Assembly: GCA_963771435.1 (NCBI GenBank)
Contig: CAVYTF010000008.1
Coordinates: forward strand, 1-64,000
Source: CAVYTF01 sp963771435
GTDB taxonomy: Bacteria; Bacteroidota; Bacteroidia; Chitinophagales; Chitinophagaceae
Direction of reading: 5' to 3'
Length of the DNA stretch: 64,000 nt
The notes below the pieces were generated by a model. That model was not told the origin of the DNA and made no database searches. It saw nothing but the letters and a program-made list of their open reading frames with translations. The translations under genes and the position numbers were made by a program. This document shows positions 9,211-18,071 of the stretch, piece after piece. Every line of letters starts with the position of its first letter. The first letter of the stretch is position 1.

Positions 9211-9867
9211 TTATAAATACATTACTTTCAAATAATCAACTGCTAAAGTTACTTTTCTGCCGGCACCAAATCCAATTAAATTTCCAAAGAAAGAAGTAAA
9301 AGGCATTTGGTAAAATTGCACACCATTAATAAAAAAAGAATAGGTTTTGCCTGTTTTTTTTATCGTATACACATTAAAATCACCAGGATCAAGTGTAGTC
9401 CTTTTCAAGGAGCCGCTATTCGTTATACAATCATTCTGATGTATACCATCACAAAGTTCTACAGAAGCAAAACCATCCTTAGCGAATGTAAAGTAATTGC
9501 CATTGTTTCCTTCTCGCCCCCAGAAAAGCATACTGTAATAAAACTTATGCTCCGTATCACCACTTACAATTTTTATTCTTGCCTCTATTTCAAAATCTTT
9601 GCGGGTATCAATTTTTATTTCCTGTGTTTCTCCATACGCATGTCCCACAGCTGTTAAATAATAATATCCGCCTTCAATCCTTGAGCTTTCCTTTTTATTA
9701 TCAACAATGGTCCAGTTATTTTTATTGTTATTAAAGTCATCAAAGAAAATAACATTGCGTGCTGATGTATCCGTTTGTGCTTTTGCCGTTGATTGAGCAG
9801 GTTTGGCAGTTTGTCCAAAACAATTGGTGACGGCAAATAATGCAATAAGCAGGATTGTTATTTTCAT
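9211..9867 (-). CDS. Secreted concanavalin A-like (LamG/DUF1080-type) protein
   Basis: The 218-residue protein has a signal peptide (MKITILLIALFAVTNCFGQ), a Thr/Ala-rich spacer to about residue 36 and then a jelly-roll pattern: FFDDFNNNKNNW, GGYYYLTA, IEARIKIVSG, GFASVELCDG, FFINGVQFYQMPF and a final VDYLKVMYL strand. These features match laminin-G or DUF1080-type beta-sandwich domains that bind or cleave glycans. No catalytic residue set can be assigned, so a binding role is as likely as an enzymatic one. Confidence 0.75.
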   Translation of the reverse strand: MKITILLIALFAVTNCFGQTAKPAQSTAKAQTDTSARNVIFFDDFNNNKNNWTIVDNKKESSRIEGGYYYLTAVGHAYGETQEIKIDTRKDFEIEARIKIVSGDTEHKFYYSMLFWGREGNNGNYFTFAKDGFASVELCDGIHQNDCITNSGSLKRTTLDPGDFNVYTIKKTGKTYSFFINGVQFYQMPFTSFFGNLIGFGAGRKVTLAVDYLKVMYL

Positions 9868-9908
9868 CGTATATACATTTTAAACTTATAGCTGGCAACT
9901 AAAACCAT

Positions 9909-10400
9909 TTATGTTTCTTTAGCAACCACCCCCTTTTTTGCAGCATCGTCAAAAAACTTTATTGCAGCTATAATTTCCTCTTCCGATTTGTTTTGCGTAC
10001 TTCCCAGTTTCATTATTCTTTCAAAACTTCCCTCTTCCCCCTCCTTATAAAAGGCCACTATTAAAACAAAATAATAATTTCCATATCGATCATGTTGTTC
10101 CTCAACCCATGCATTTATAAAGTTGTTCCAATTTGTTACAAATATTTTATAATGGTAAATACCACTTTTGTTCACCCTTATAGATGTTTGATTTAGTATA
10201 GCTTTTATCGTAAAACCAATGGCAAAAGACAAGATAACCAATGTTCTTTTGTCAATTATTAAATGCTGGATATTATTGGGGGAATGGTCACCCACAATTC
10301 CTAATACAACCACCACATATAAAATAACAGCAAAAGTAATATCTAACGTCAGGTACTCTTTTACCAGGAAGTCGGCATCTTCGGTCAGTTGTTCAGGCAT
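9909..10400 (-). CDS. Two-TM membrane protein, unknown
   Basis: I do not recognise a family. The 163-residue product has two membrane segments (about residues 21-38 and 52-70) followed by a cytoplasmic domain. The region IRVNKSGIYHYKIFVTNWNN looks like the start of a bacterial PH-like fold, which often follows a membrane pair. The C-terminus is charged (NKSEEEIIAAIKFFDDAAKK). It is 42 bp from the next minus-strand gene and may be its own unit. Confidence 0.7.
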   Translation of the reverse strand: MPEQLTEDADFLVKEYLTLDITFAVILYVVVVLGIVGDHSPNNIQHLIIDKRTLVILSFAIGFTIKAILNQTSIRVNKSGIYHYKIFVTNWNNFINAWVEEQHDRYGNYYFVLIVAFYKEGEEGSFERIMKLGSTQNKSEEEIIAAIKFFDDAAKKGVVAKET

Positions 10401-10460
10401 TGAAAATATGTTTCGGTAATTTTACAGTGGGTGAGACATGCCAGGATAAAAACACACGAT

Positions 10461-11690
10461 TCAAAAATTCAGATCTTCAGGCTCGCCGCTTAGTTCTCTT
10501 CCCCGCAAAATGTTTTTTTTATGATCATCAGCCATGCGGCGATAGGTAGCTGCCTGTTCTTCATCGCATGGATTTGCTATTCCGGATGCTCTTCTAAACA
10601 AGTATTCATCATAATGGAAAGGCAGCATACGTACCAATTTTGTATTTGTCCATTGCTTGGCAGTTTTGATCAAAGCTTCTTTCCAGTCAGTTACCCCCGC
10701 TGCTATCTCAAAAGGCTCTGTGCAATCTTTTAGCTCTTCCCAGGCTTCGTTCACCCAATACATTTTCTGTTCTTCAGGGCTATTATACAATTTCTGGTGT
10801 ACATCATACGCCCTTAAAATTTCATCAGCATTTTCTTCATAATTATTGACAAACATTTCGATCTCTTCTTTTGTATAGATATGAAAAAAAGGGCGCGTAT
10901 CAGGAGGATTCAGTTTAAATTTTTCCTCAGCTAGATCTCTTTGCTCCGCATGCGCCTTCCTGCTATAAAACCATTCTTTTTCCTGTCGTTTGTCGGGCAG
11001 TAAAAGATAATGGCCATCACCACGGCGCTGATTAACAAAAGTGTACCACGGCGGCATTAAATTATTTTCATCCTTATCTTCCTCATCTTCCTCATCGTAC
11101 GCTTCATCATCCTCTTCATTTTTTTCCTCAGGTGGTTGCTGCATCATTTTGGCTACCGTTGCATGAGCTGAATTGTACGTATTATAATCCTGCCAGCCAG
11201 CTAAGAAAGTTAAGTTTTCTCCCAGGTATTCTTTTAAAAATTCAATGTACAATTCAATATCATCTTCTGTGATAGGATCTATGAAAGGGCAGTTAAGAAT
11301 GTTGCGTTCCCAGTAATTAAAATCCACAGTAGTTTCAATAGCCGGGTGTGTAAACATTTCTGCACGCCACAAACATTGCTTATCAAATAATTTTTTTTGT
11401 TGAATATTACCAAGGCAGGTTTGGGCTTCAAGAGGAGTTTGCAGGCCGGTATATTCCAGTGCCCATTCAGACGCAGGCTTATCTACCAGCCATTTCGCTT
11501 TTTGCCATGCATAACTTTCGAGTGTGCGCTGAGTGGAAGATGGCTGAAATTTCTGAAGATATTCCTGCACATCTTTATTTTGTGCAAACCTTTCCAGCGT
11601 TTGTTTAAAAATTCTTTCACGGCGCCGCGCACTTTCATATTCCCATTGCACAGTATCTCTCCATGTAATGTTATTATTATCACTGCTCAT
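10461..11690 (-). CDS. Hypothetical protein with acidic linker
   Basis: This 409-residue soluble protein has no family I recognise. It is rich in Trp, Tyr and charged residues. Residues about 187-210 form a highly acidic linker (EEDDEAYDEEDEEDKDEN) that splits it into two halves: an N-terminal helical half with ESARRRERIFKQTLERF, and a C-terminal half with FFHIYTKEEIEMFVNNYEEN. No signal peptide or membrane segment is present. The codon use looks like that of its neighbours. The reading frame is clearly coding by its length and regular composition. Confidence 0.75.
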   Translation of the reverse strand: MSSDNNNITWRDTVQWEYESARRRERIFKQTLERFAQNKDVQEYLQKFQPSSTQRTLESYAWQKAKWLVDKPASEWALEYTGLQTPLEAQTCLGNIQQKKLFDKQCLWRAEMFTHPAIETTVDFNYWERNILNCPFIDPITEDDIELYIEFLKEYLGENLTFLAGWQDYNTYNSAHATVAKMMQQPPEEKNEEDDEAYDEEDEEDKDENNLMPPWYTFVNQRRGDGHYLLLPDKRQEKEWFYSRKAHAEQRDLAEEKFKLNPPDTRPFFHIYTKEEIEMFVNNYEENADEILRAYDVHQKLYNSPEEQKMYWVNEAWEELKDCTEPFEIAAGVTDWKEALIKTAKQWTNTKLVRMLPFHYDEYLFRRASGIANPCDEEQAATYRRMADDHKKNILRGRELSGEPEDLNF

Positions 11691-11770
11691 ATTATTCAGT
11701 TAAAAGGTGAAAGCAAATATAATTTTTAAAAACTAATATACTTCCCAAAGTATCCTGCAGGTATTATTAA

Positions 11771-11974
11771 GCGAGCATTGAGACACACCCTTTCCGTCAA
11801 AAAGAATACATCACCTTTTGCAGCGCCATGCTTCAAAAATTAAATGAAGAATTTTACAAGCCCGGCATGAACATCAACTTCCTCGAAAAGAAACCGTCTG
11901 GGCATCCATTATTCGGTAGCGATCAAAGTTTTCAAGCTAACTACATAAGATTCATTATGCAACAACATCTTTAA
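11771..11974 (+). pseudogene. Possible gene remnant, C-terminal fragment
   Basis: After a stop at 11768-11770 the plus strand stays open for 67 codons and reads like globular protein, including QKEYITFCSAMLQKLNEEF and PSGHPLFGSDQSFQANYIRF. An ATG exists at 11828, giving 48 residues. The 3' end overlaps the last 20 bp of the minus-strand ThDP-enzyme gene. It looks like the tail of a larger protein rather than a complete small gene. I do not know the family. Confidence 0.35.
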
Positions 11975-13721
11975 TACTCTGCTTCAACATATCCCATGAA
12001 TCACTGTCACCTTTAAAGACAGCCTTTGCCATGTTTTTCATTTGTTCAAATGTGATATGAGGTGGGGTTGGCGGCACGTTTGGATCGCTGTATGCATTGA
12101 TCACAACAGGCTTGTTCGCTATCATTGCCTCGTCTAAAACCCTCTCTACATCTTCAGCTTTATTAAGCCTTATGCCTTCTAGGCCTAGCAGCCTTGCATA
12201 TTCGTCATAAGCGAAGTCTGGCACATCTTGGGAGCCTTCAAACTTAGCATCCCCGATCATGACCCTTTGTTCCCAGCTAACCATATTTAGGTCTCTGTTG
12301 TTAAGCACAAGTATAATAAACTGCGGGTTGCTCCATGTTTTCCAATATTTAGCCACAGTGATCAACCCATTGATTCCAAGCATTTGCATAGCGCCATCCC
12401 CGATCAGCCCGATAGGCACACGCTCCGGGTATGCAAACTTGGCAGCAATAGTGTAAGGCATTCCGGGGCACATGGTCGCTAATGTACCCGACAAAGATGC
12501 TTTCATTCCCTTCCTGATTTTCAGATCTCTTGCAAACCAGTTAGCTGTTGATCCTGAATCCGCCGTAATGATACAATTGTCAGGAAGCCTCTTAGACAGT
12601 TCCCAAAAGATATATTGGGGATTAATAGGATCAGCCGGTTGGTGTGCGCGGCCGTCCATCAGTTTCCACCAGTCAGCAACATTATCTTCTATCTTTTTAA
12701 GCCAGCTTCTGTCTTCTTTTCTTTCCAATAAAGGGATCAGAGCCTGCAGGGTCTCCCTGCTTCCCCCTTGCAAATTCACATCCATCGGGTAGCGTATGCC
12801 AAGCATCTTTCCGTCAATATCTATCTGCACACCCTTGGCGTGGCCTTCTTTAGGCAAAAACTCAGAGTAAGGAAAGGAAGACCCAACCATCAGGAGCGTA
12901 TCGCAATTCATCATCATTTCCCAGCTCGGCTTTGTACCCAGTAAGCCTATTGAGCCTGTCACATAAGGCAGGTCATCAGGCAATACAGCCTTGCCTAACA
13001 AAGCCTTCGCAACGCCACAGCCTAAAAGTTCCGCAACCTGCATCACTTCCTCCTCGGCGTCTTTTGCCCCGGCGCCAATAAGCATGGCAACTTTCTTCCC
13101 CTCGTTTAAAATAGCCGCGGCCCTTTGCAGATCTTCATCAGTTGGAACAATAACCGGCCTGCTGTATCCAACGCTTGAATGAACCGTTCCGTGTTTGTGG
13201 GCAGGTTCTTCATAATTCAATTCCTGCACATCATTCGGAAAAATAACACAGGTAACTGTCCTTTCGGCCATCGCTATCCTGAATGCCCTGTCTATTAAAT
13301 GTCTTGCCTGTTGCGGGTCGCTGCACATATGAACGTATTCTCCTGCAACATCTTTAAACAGCGATATCAGGTCAACTTCCTGTTGGTAATTGCCGCCAAG
13401 TGCAGCCCTTGCCTGCTGCCCAACAATCGCAACCACCGGTTGGTGATCCAGCTTTGCATCATACAAGCCATTCAGCAAGTGTATCGCCCCCGGCCCCGAT
13501 GTGGCGATACAAACCCCCACTTCATCAGTAAACTTTGCATGTGCACAGGCCATGAACGCAGCCATCTCTTCATGGCGCACTTGCACAAGATGGATTTCCT
13601 TCTCTGCCCGTCCAAGTGCACCAATAATACCATTGATTCCATCACCGGGGTATCCAAAGATTCTTTTCACCTTCCATTCCTTCAACCGTTCAACAACAAA
13701 GTCAGAAACTGTTTTACTCAT
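11955..13721 (-). CDS. Pyruvate oxidase / pyruvate dehydrogenase (quinone)-type ThDP enzyme
   Basis: The 588-residue protein has the three-domain layout of acetolactate-synthase-like ThDP enzymes: a Pyr domain with the cofactor-activating Glu in VRHEEMAAF (about residue 51), a central FAD-type domain (about 190-330), and a PP domain whose GDGAMQMLG...LNNRDLN motif near residues 441-470 binds ThDP and Mg2+. The length and the MVSWEQ segment after the NN motif match the PoxB/pyruvate-oxidase branch better than acetolactate synthase. It would decarboxylate pyruvate to acetate and CO2, passing electrons to quinone or O2. The gene stands alone. Substrate assignment is by family only. Confidence 0.85.
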   Translation of the reverse strand: MSKTVSDFVVERLKEWKVKRIFGYPGDGINGIIGALGRAEKEIHLVQVRHEEMAAFMACAHAKFTDEVGVCIATSGPGAIHLLNGLYDAKLDHQPVVAIVGQQARAALGGNYQQEVDLISLFKDVAGEYVHMCSDPQQARHLIDRAFRIAMAERTVTCVIFPNDVQELNYEEPAHKHGTVHSSVGYSRPVIVPTDEDLQRAAAILNEGKKVAMLIGAGAKDAEEEVMQVAELLGCGVAKALLGKAVLPDDLPYVTGSIGLLGTKPSWEMMMNCDTLLMVGSSFPYSEFLPKEGHAKGVQIDIDGKMLGIRYPMDVNLQGGSRETLQALIPLLERKEDRSWLKKIEDNVADWWKLMDGRAHQPADPINPQYIFWELSKRLPDNCIITADSGSTANWFARDLKIRKGMKASLSGTLATMCPGMPYTIAAKFAYPERVPIGLIGDGAMQMLGINGLITVAKYWKTWSNPQFIILVLNNRDLNMVSWEQRVMIGDAKFEGSQDVPDFAYDEYARLLGLEGIRLNKAEDVERVLDEAMIANKPVVINAYSDPNVPPTPPHITFEQMKNMAKAVFKGDSDSWDMLKQSIKDVVA

Positions 13722-13946
13722 AGTAAATAATTTAAAGTTAGCAACAATAGATATTCAGAAACCGCTGTTTATTTCAAAAAACAACAAAACACCTGCCACA
13801 CCGGTTAGCTTGTATGTTTTTTTAGAATGGTAAAATATTGTAGAACAAAAAGAACAGTGTATGGGCTTATCCTCTTTTGTGCGTGGCGTTTTCTCATGAC
13901 TACGCTGATAATATAACCAGGACTTTGGGTTTTGCTTTCTTGTCCG

Positions 13947-13972
13947 AATGTCTCTTCGGCATAGCCTTGGCG
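13947..13972. repeat. Dispersed repeat R2b, copy 1
   Basis: The word aatgtctcttc followed by a CATAGCCTT core recurs at 15381-15407 with only a few differences. At both places it lies close to a copy of repeat R2, so the two words may be parts of one larger mosaic element. Confidence 0.6.
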
Positions 13973-14050
13973 CCCCCAGGCTTTACGTACTCTCCTGCCT
14001 ACGTCACAATGTAGGCAGATCTCTGATTTGCATTCTCAACATCAACACTT

Positions 14051-14106
14051 TTGTCGTACTTGGGTCTGGCACAGCCCACCCCGCGGTTGCCCATTCCCTA
14101 AAGGCC
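14051..14106. repeat. Dispersed repeat R2, copy 1
   Basis: The stretch starting ttgtcgta, with the core gtctggcacagcccacccc and a trailing cattccctaaag, recurs at 15314-15349 and 16989-17042. Each copy lies in a gap between minus-strand small genes. The cores ggtctggc / gcagcc can pair imperfectly. No ORF or transposase accompanies it. Confidence 0.75.
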
Positions 14107-14201
14107 TACTCTTCTTGGCTGCATAGCGGTATTTGAAAATCATCTCAACTACTTACCCTGCAAGCAATAAATGTATTTATTTTTATCCTGTATAAGTACA
14201 T

Positions 14202-14236
14202 AAAAAAAACAACCCCTGATTTCGGGGTTGTTTTTT
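14202..14236. terminator. Bidirectional rho-independent terminator
   Basis: AACAACCCC and GGGGTTGTT pair around a 7-base loop (tgatttc). The hairpin is flanked by an A run on the left and a T run on the right, so it can stop transcription in both directions. It sits just after the stop codon of the minus-strand lipoprotein gene at 14278. Confidence 0.88.
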
Positions 14237-14277
14237 GAGAACTAAGTTTATATGACGATTAACAATAAAGCAGAAAT

Positions 14278-15198
14278 TTATAAAGGCCAGTACAATAACG
14301 GAAGAGTAACTTGTTGCGGCGTGCCATTGTTAACAGTTAAAGTAGCCACATTATCACAAGAACCGGTGCCATAATCAAGGGTCTCATCAAACTTTCCTCC
14401 GCCACCAACTATCACAAATATTGATACATCTTCAACACCTTGTGTTCTGAAGCCACAACTTGCATCTTTTATCACAGGATTTGATGCATCAATAGTTGAC
14501 TTATACGTAAACAAAGTATCACGGCTCAATACTTCAGCACCAATAGCCCAACCGGTAATGCTCCAAACATCATTTTTAGGATTTATAGTATCCCTTGTTG
14601 TTTCTGTCCGGTAGTGAACTCCTGAGATCGTCTTCGCATCACCATCCGTTGTTGAAGTAAAGAGTTGATTTGTCACAACTTCCATTACCAATGGGCCGGG
14701 AGAAGCCGCTGTTTTCACATACATTTTCACGTCACCACGAACTTGGCTGCTGTCTTCATAAAAATTATTATAAGTTACCATTGACACTTCAGTTCCAGCC
14801 GCAGCGGTAGCAGGGTTAGCATAGTGCGTAACTATTTTTATCCCTTTTCTTGTTATGCCGTCAGCGCCGGTGCAGCCCGTACCAAAATCGATTGTTTCAA
14901 CGTACGGGTAGGTCTTTGATGCAGGATTATAAGTTACGACTCTGCATGATGATTTCATCCCACCATCAACTCCTCCGTCAGGATCAGGCGTGTCCATGGC
15001 ATCAGATAAATTCTCATCATCCATACTGCCACTTTGGTAAACACTGTTTGTAGCTTGCATCAACATGGTTTTTGTTTGAGGGCTCGTTGTACCTGAAGAA
15101 GGAGCCACACTGCTGTTTGAACTTTTGCTACAGGAAAATACCGCTAAACTGGAAGCGGCCAAAACCAACAAGGTTTGTAAAGAATTAGGCTTTTTCAT
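14278..15198 (-). CDS. Putative lipoprotein, unknown
   Basis: From the ATG at 15198 the 306-residue product begins MKKPNSLQTLLVLAASS and has a lipobox AVFSC at about residues 20-24, so it is probably an outer-membrane lipoprotein. An in-frame GTG at 15210 is less likely. A Ser/Thr-rich spacer precedes the folded part. Two similar short motifs, VETIDFGTGCTG near residue 100 and DETLDYGTGSCD near 280, suggest an internal repeat with a DFGTGC-type Cys. The family is recurrent in Bacteroidota but its function is unknown. A strong terminator follows. Confidence 0.75.
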   Translation of the reverse strand: MKKPNSLQTLLVLAASSLAVFSCSKSSNSSVAPSSGTTSPQTKTMLMQATNSVYQSGSMDDENLSDAMDTPDPDGGVDGGMKSSCRVVTYNPASKTYPYVETIDFGTGCTGADGITRKGIKIVTHYANPATAAAGTEVSMVTYNNFYEDSSQVRGDVKMYVKTAASPGPLVMEVVTNQLFTSTTDGDAKTISGVHYRTETTRDTINPKNDVWSITGWAIGAEVLSRDTLFTYKSTIDASNPVIKDASCGFRTQGVEDVSIFVIVGGGGKFDETLDYGTGSCDNVATLTVNNGTPQQVTLPLLYWPL

Positions 15199-15313
15199 AA
15201 ATAAATACACTTTTTAATTTTATTAATTATTTTTTAAAACTTACCATTCAAAATTATAAACATAGATCAATGTTATTCTTAATTAAAACATAATTAAAAC
15301 CATGCCAAAGAAG

Positions 15314-15407
15314 TTTGTCGTAGCGGCGTCTGGCGCAGCCCACCCCGCGTCTCAGGCTTGGCGTAGTCTTTCTTCTCCGCAATGTCTCTTCAGCATAGCC
15401 TTCGTGC
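15314..15407. repeat. Dispersed repeats R2 (copy 2) and R2b (copy 2)
   Basis: 15314-15349 repeats the R2 word (ttgtcgtag ... gcgcagcccacccc) and 15381-15407 repeats the R2b word (aatgtctcttcagcatagcc). Here the two words are about 30 bp apart in the gap between the lipoprotein gene and the Yip1-like gene. Confidence 0.7.
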
Positions 15408-15447
15408 GCTGGAAAGGACATTGCGGTTAATTTTTTGCCGTTTATTT

Positions 15448-16089
15448 TTATTTATGAACTATAAACATAATTCCCATAATAACAAGAATAGGAACTGCAA
15501 GTACAATTCCGGGCAAAATCATATTTAATATTGCTTTCCCAATAGTAAAATTTTGAATTAATGCAATTCCTTTTACTAAGATAACTGTTGCCCAAATTCC
15601 TAAGATCAGGTCTATAATTCCAAATGAGTAATATAAAAATATGGCTGCGCCGGTAAAGGAATCTGTGTCGATGTTGAATAATTGGTCTCTAAAGATGACT
15701 AATTTGAATACCCATAGGACTAAAGAACAAATTATTGGAACATTTGCCCATGCTATTACTATTATAAATTTATCATATTCCGCACGTCCTTTTAACCATT
15801 CACCGGTCCAACTTAAAAGAAAAGCATAAATATAAGAGAATAGCCACCCAACCAGTCCGCCAAATAGAATAACAAGTATAAGTATAATAATGAAAGAAAT
15901 ATCTGTCCCATTATTTTTCGATGCGGAGCGGTTAAGACAATCTGTAATGCCACCAAGAATAAGCAACGCTGTCACATATTTCTTTGGACAATTCTGTAAA
16001 ATGAATTCAAGTGTTTGTTTTGGTTTTGTCCAAATTGTAAGTAACAGATCGCTCTCCTTAATTGAAGAACTTTGATTTATGTCATCCAT
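15448..16089 (-). CDS. Yip1-like membrane protein
   Basis: The 213-residue protein has about five hydrophobic segments (near residues 40-55, 65-98, 110-135, 145-175 and 185-212). It begins with a hydrophilic stretch and a WTKPKQTLEFIL segment typical of bacterial YIP1-family proteins. The family has no settled function in bacteria. It is a single minus-strand gene between repeat-containing gaps. Confidence 0.75.
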   Translation of the reverse strand: MDDINQSSSIKESDLLLTIWTKPKQTLEFILQNCPKKYVTALLILGGITDCLNRSASKNNGTDISFIIILILVILFGGLVGWLFSYIYAFLLSWTGEWLKGRAEYDKFIIVIAWANVPIICSLVLWVFKLVIFRDQLFNIDTDSFTGAAIFLYYSFGIIDLILGIWATVILVKGIALIQNFTIGKAILNMILPGIVLAVPILVIMGIMFIVHK

Positions 16090-16269
16090 AAACTGATAGT
16101 TTAAAATATTTCGCTACAGTTAGTATTTTATCAACCATATTTTAAAAGGCAAAGTACGATTTTAAACCAAGTTCGCACTCTTGTTCTTCCTCCTCAAAAG
16201 CATTCTTATTTATTTGTTGGTAAGAATACCAACGAAGGTGGAAAAATACCTTGTCACCTGTAGGTGTTT

Positions 16270-16656
16270 TTATTTTGTCAAAGTATATGGTGCTTTAACA
16301 TGATAGTCTAATGGCCTGTCTGTTTGCCACTTTAAAGGATAAATGTCATCTTGAGTGATATTTAATTTTGTCAATATTTCAGGTTCTTCAATGCGATACC
16401 AATCATCACCTATACTCAAATAAATGCTTTCTTTGCTAACAAATTCAAATGTAGTTGTGTCAATGTAAAAACTTGCTCTAAACTCTTGTCCATTTTTAAA
16501 TGTTATCGTACCTCCAGTTTGATATTTCCTTCCATCAAGTGCAATTTTATAGTCTCTCCAGTATGTCGCACTACAAGGACCGACAATTACCCAAACATCA
16601 TCTTTTCTACAGAATGAGATTGGCAAATCTTCAAGATCTTTCTTAGTAAATGGCAT
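16270..16656 (-). CDS. Small hypothetical protein (second of a pair)
   Basis: I use the ATG at 16656 (MPFTKKDLED), four bases after the stop of the upstream gene, giving 128 residues. Earlier in-frame ATGs at 16710 and 16755 would overlap that gene's coding region. The protein has a DDVWVIVGPC start, a GGTITFKNGQEF hairpin and a C-terminal charged segment. It could be an NTF2-like or immunity-type fold, but I cannot confirm that. It is probably co-transcribed with the 95-residue gene before it. Confidence 0.6.
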   Translation of the reverse strand: MPFTKKDLEDLPISFCRKDDVWVIVGPCSATYWRDYKIALDGRKYQTGGTITFKNGQEFRASFYIDTTTFEFVSKESIYLSIGDDWYRIEEPEILTKLNITQDDIYPLKWQTDRPLDYHVKAPYTLTK

Positions 16657-16660
16657 TTGT

Positions 16661-16948
16661 CTAAATAGTTTCTTTACTAAAAATTTTAATGCAGGTGTCT
16701 GATAACTCATAATAGCATTTTGGTGCCTGGTCTTTGATAACTTGTTCAGCAACAAAAGTCAAAATTAAATTTCGCTCGGCTATGGGTCTATTCGTTTTTA
16801 TCGTCCATTCTTCAATTATCGGAACATAGATAATCGCAACACAGTTACCACCGCCATATTCAAAAAATAGTTTTATGTCGTCTTGTCCGTCTTTATAAAT
16901 AACATAACCTCCACGTCCTTGATTTATGTATTCTAATTTCTTTTCCAT
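16661..16948 (-). CDS. Small hypothetical protein (first of a pair)
   Basis: The 95-residue soluble protein has a FFEYGGGNCVAIIYVP strand pair, an EEWTIKTNRPIAER segment and an ILTFVAEQVIKDQAPKC helix. I recall similar small proteins of unknown function in other Bacteroidota. No signal peptide is present. The next gene starts four bases after its stop, so the two form a probable operon. Confidence 0.65.
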   Translation of the reverse strand: MEKKLEYINQGRGGYVIYKDGQDDIKLFFEYGGGNCVAIIYVPIIEEWTIKTNRPIAERNLILTFVAEQVIKDQAPKCYYELSDTCIKIFSKETI

Positions 16949-16988
16949 TGTCGGTATTTTCGCCGCCGTTTTGTCAGCCCATTATTTT

Positions 16989-17042
16989 TTGTCGTAGCTG
17001 GGTCTGGCACAGCCGACCCCGCGTTTGCCTATTCCCTAAAGA
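16989..17042. repeat. Dispersed repeat R2, copy 3
   Basis: This copy reads gtcgtagctgggtctggcac and continues agccgacccc ... attccctaaag. It is the closest match to the copy at 14051. It lies between two minus-strand small genes. Confidence 0.75.
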
Positions 17043-17129
17043 ACTATCCTCCATCTTAGAATTCCAAACGTCAGGTTTCGCACTTCAGCCCCCCTGACTC
17101 AAAGTCCTCGTTAGCTGTCGTTGCTTTCA

Positions 17130-17669
17130 TTACGATTTATATTCTTTCAATTTTTCTGTCAACAAGTTGTATAAATTGTCAAAGTTCGTTTGTAAAGAAT
17201 TTGCAGAAATGCTAATTGGCGAACCATAACTTCTATAATTTATTTCCATTGTTTTTCTTTTAAGTGGATTTGTCACCTTGTCAAGATATTCTTGTGGGTT
17301 TCGTACAATGAACATAAGAAACTTTTGATTCATTACTTGTGAAACTTGAATTTTCTCAATGTCTGTCCACAAAACAAGTCCTGCCGAAACTCCACTTGAG
17401 TTATCAATAATTCCTTGCCTGCTTATTATTAACCCTGGTTTTTTATCTAACAATTTACTAATAACTGTTATAGCCACAAGTCCAAAAAATATAACAGAAG
17501 CAAGTCCTGCAATAAAGATCAATGTCGGGTTTCCTAAGATTGGATTGTCTATTTTGGGTGGATTAACTAAAAACCAAACTCCAAGAGCCACAAATGCAAT
17601 TGAACCTAAGAGCGTCAATGTCATTTTATTTTTACTCAATGGAATTTCTATTTGCCCCTCTTGCGTCAT
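17130..17669 (-). CDS. STM3941-like membrane protein
   Basis: The 179-residue protein has two membrane segments (about residues 17-34 and 49-70) followed by a PH-like cytoplasmic domain that starts GLIISRQGIIDNSSGVSAG and contains LVLWTDIEKIQVSQV. This arrangement matches STM3941-type proteins, a widespread small membrane family of unknown role. It is a single gene in a region of similar small genes separated by repeats. Confidence 0.75.
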   Translation of the reverse strand: MTQEGQIEIPLSKNKMTLTLLGSIAFVALGVWFLVNPPKIDNPILGNPTLIFIAGLASVIFFGLVAITVISKLLDKKPGLIISRQGIIDNSSGVSAGLVLWTDIEKIQVSQVMNQKFLMFIVRNPQEYLDKVTNPLKRKTMEINYRSYGSPISISANSLQTNFDNLYNLLTEKLKEYKS

Positions 17670-18071
17670 AGATTGCTTTTTTAAAAGTTATTCGGTCGTG
17701 CTGTGTCGTTCTACAATACCAGGTAGCTCATAAATATGCGTAACTTTTTTATTTCATATTTTTCCAAACTACGTCTATCGATCAAATAAAACATTATACA
17801 CATCTTCCCTTTTCACAGTAACAACTTGATCAAATTTCTTCTTTACTTCATGCTTCCTCCCACCTGGAGTCCTACCTACTCTATGCCTATTCCGGGCCAA
17901 TGCCCACCCACCTTCATCAGTCCTGCGTCACACCTTCGTTCATCCTTCGTCTTTTATATATGATTTATTGGGGATTACCAGCCTTTTATAGTAGGAGAAA
18001 CAGATAGCAACACAGCGATAAGCAAATATAAAACTTTATTGCTTTCCCTTTTAGTATAATTCAATAGTACC
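17670..18071. other. Intergenic region
   Basis: This 402 bp gap holds pyrimidine-rich sequence at 17860-17950 with words related to repeats R1 and R3 (aatgcccaccc, caccttcatc, cctgcgtc). I see no gene, no exact promoter box and no clear terminator for the 831-residue gene ending at 18072 from the other side. Confidence 0.4.

Larger units (their letters stand above)
13722..14201. other. Intergenic region with dispersed repeats
   Basis: This gap contains two dispersed repeat words, listed below, and no convincing gene. The 13730-13860 part lies upstream of the ThDP-enzyme gene and should carry its promoter, but no exact TAnnTTTG box was found. Short plus-strand ORFs here are made of repeat sequence. 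Confidence 0.5.
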
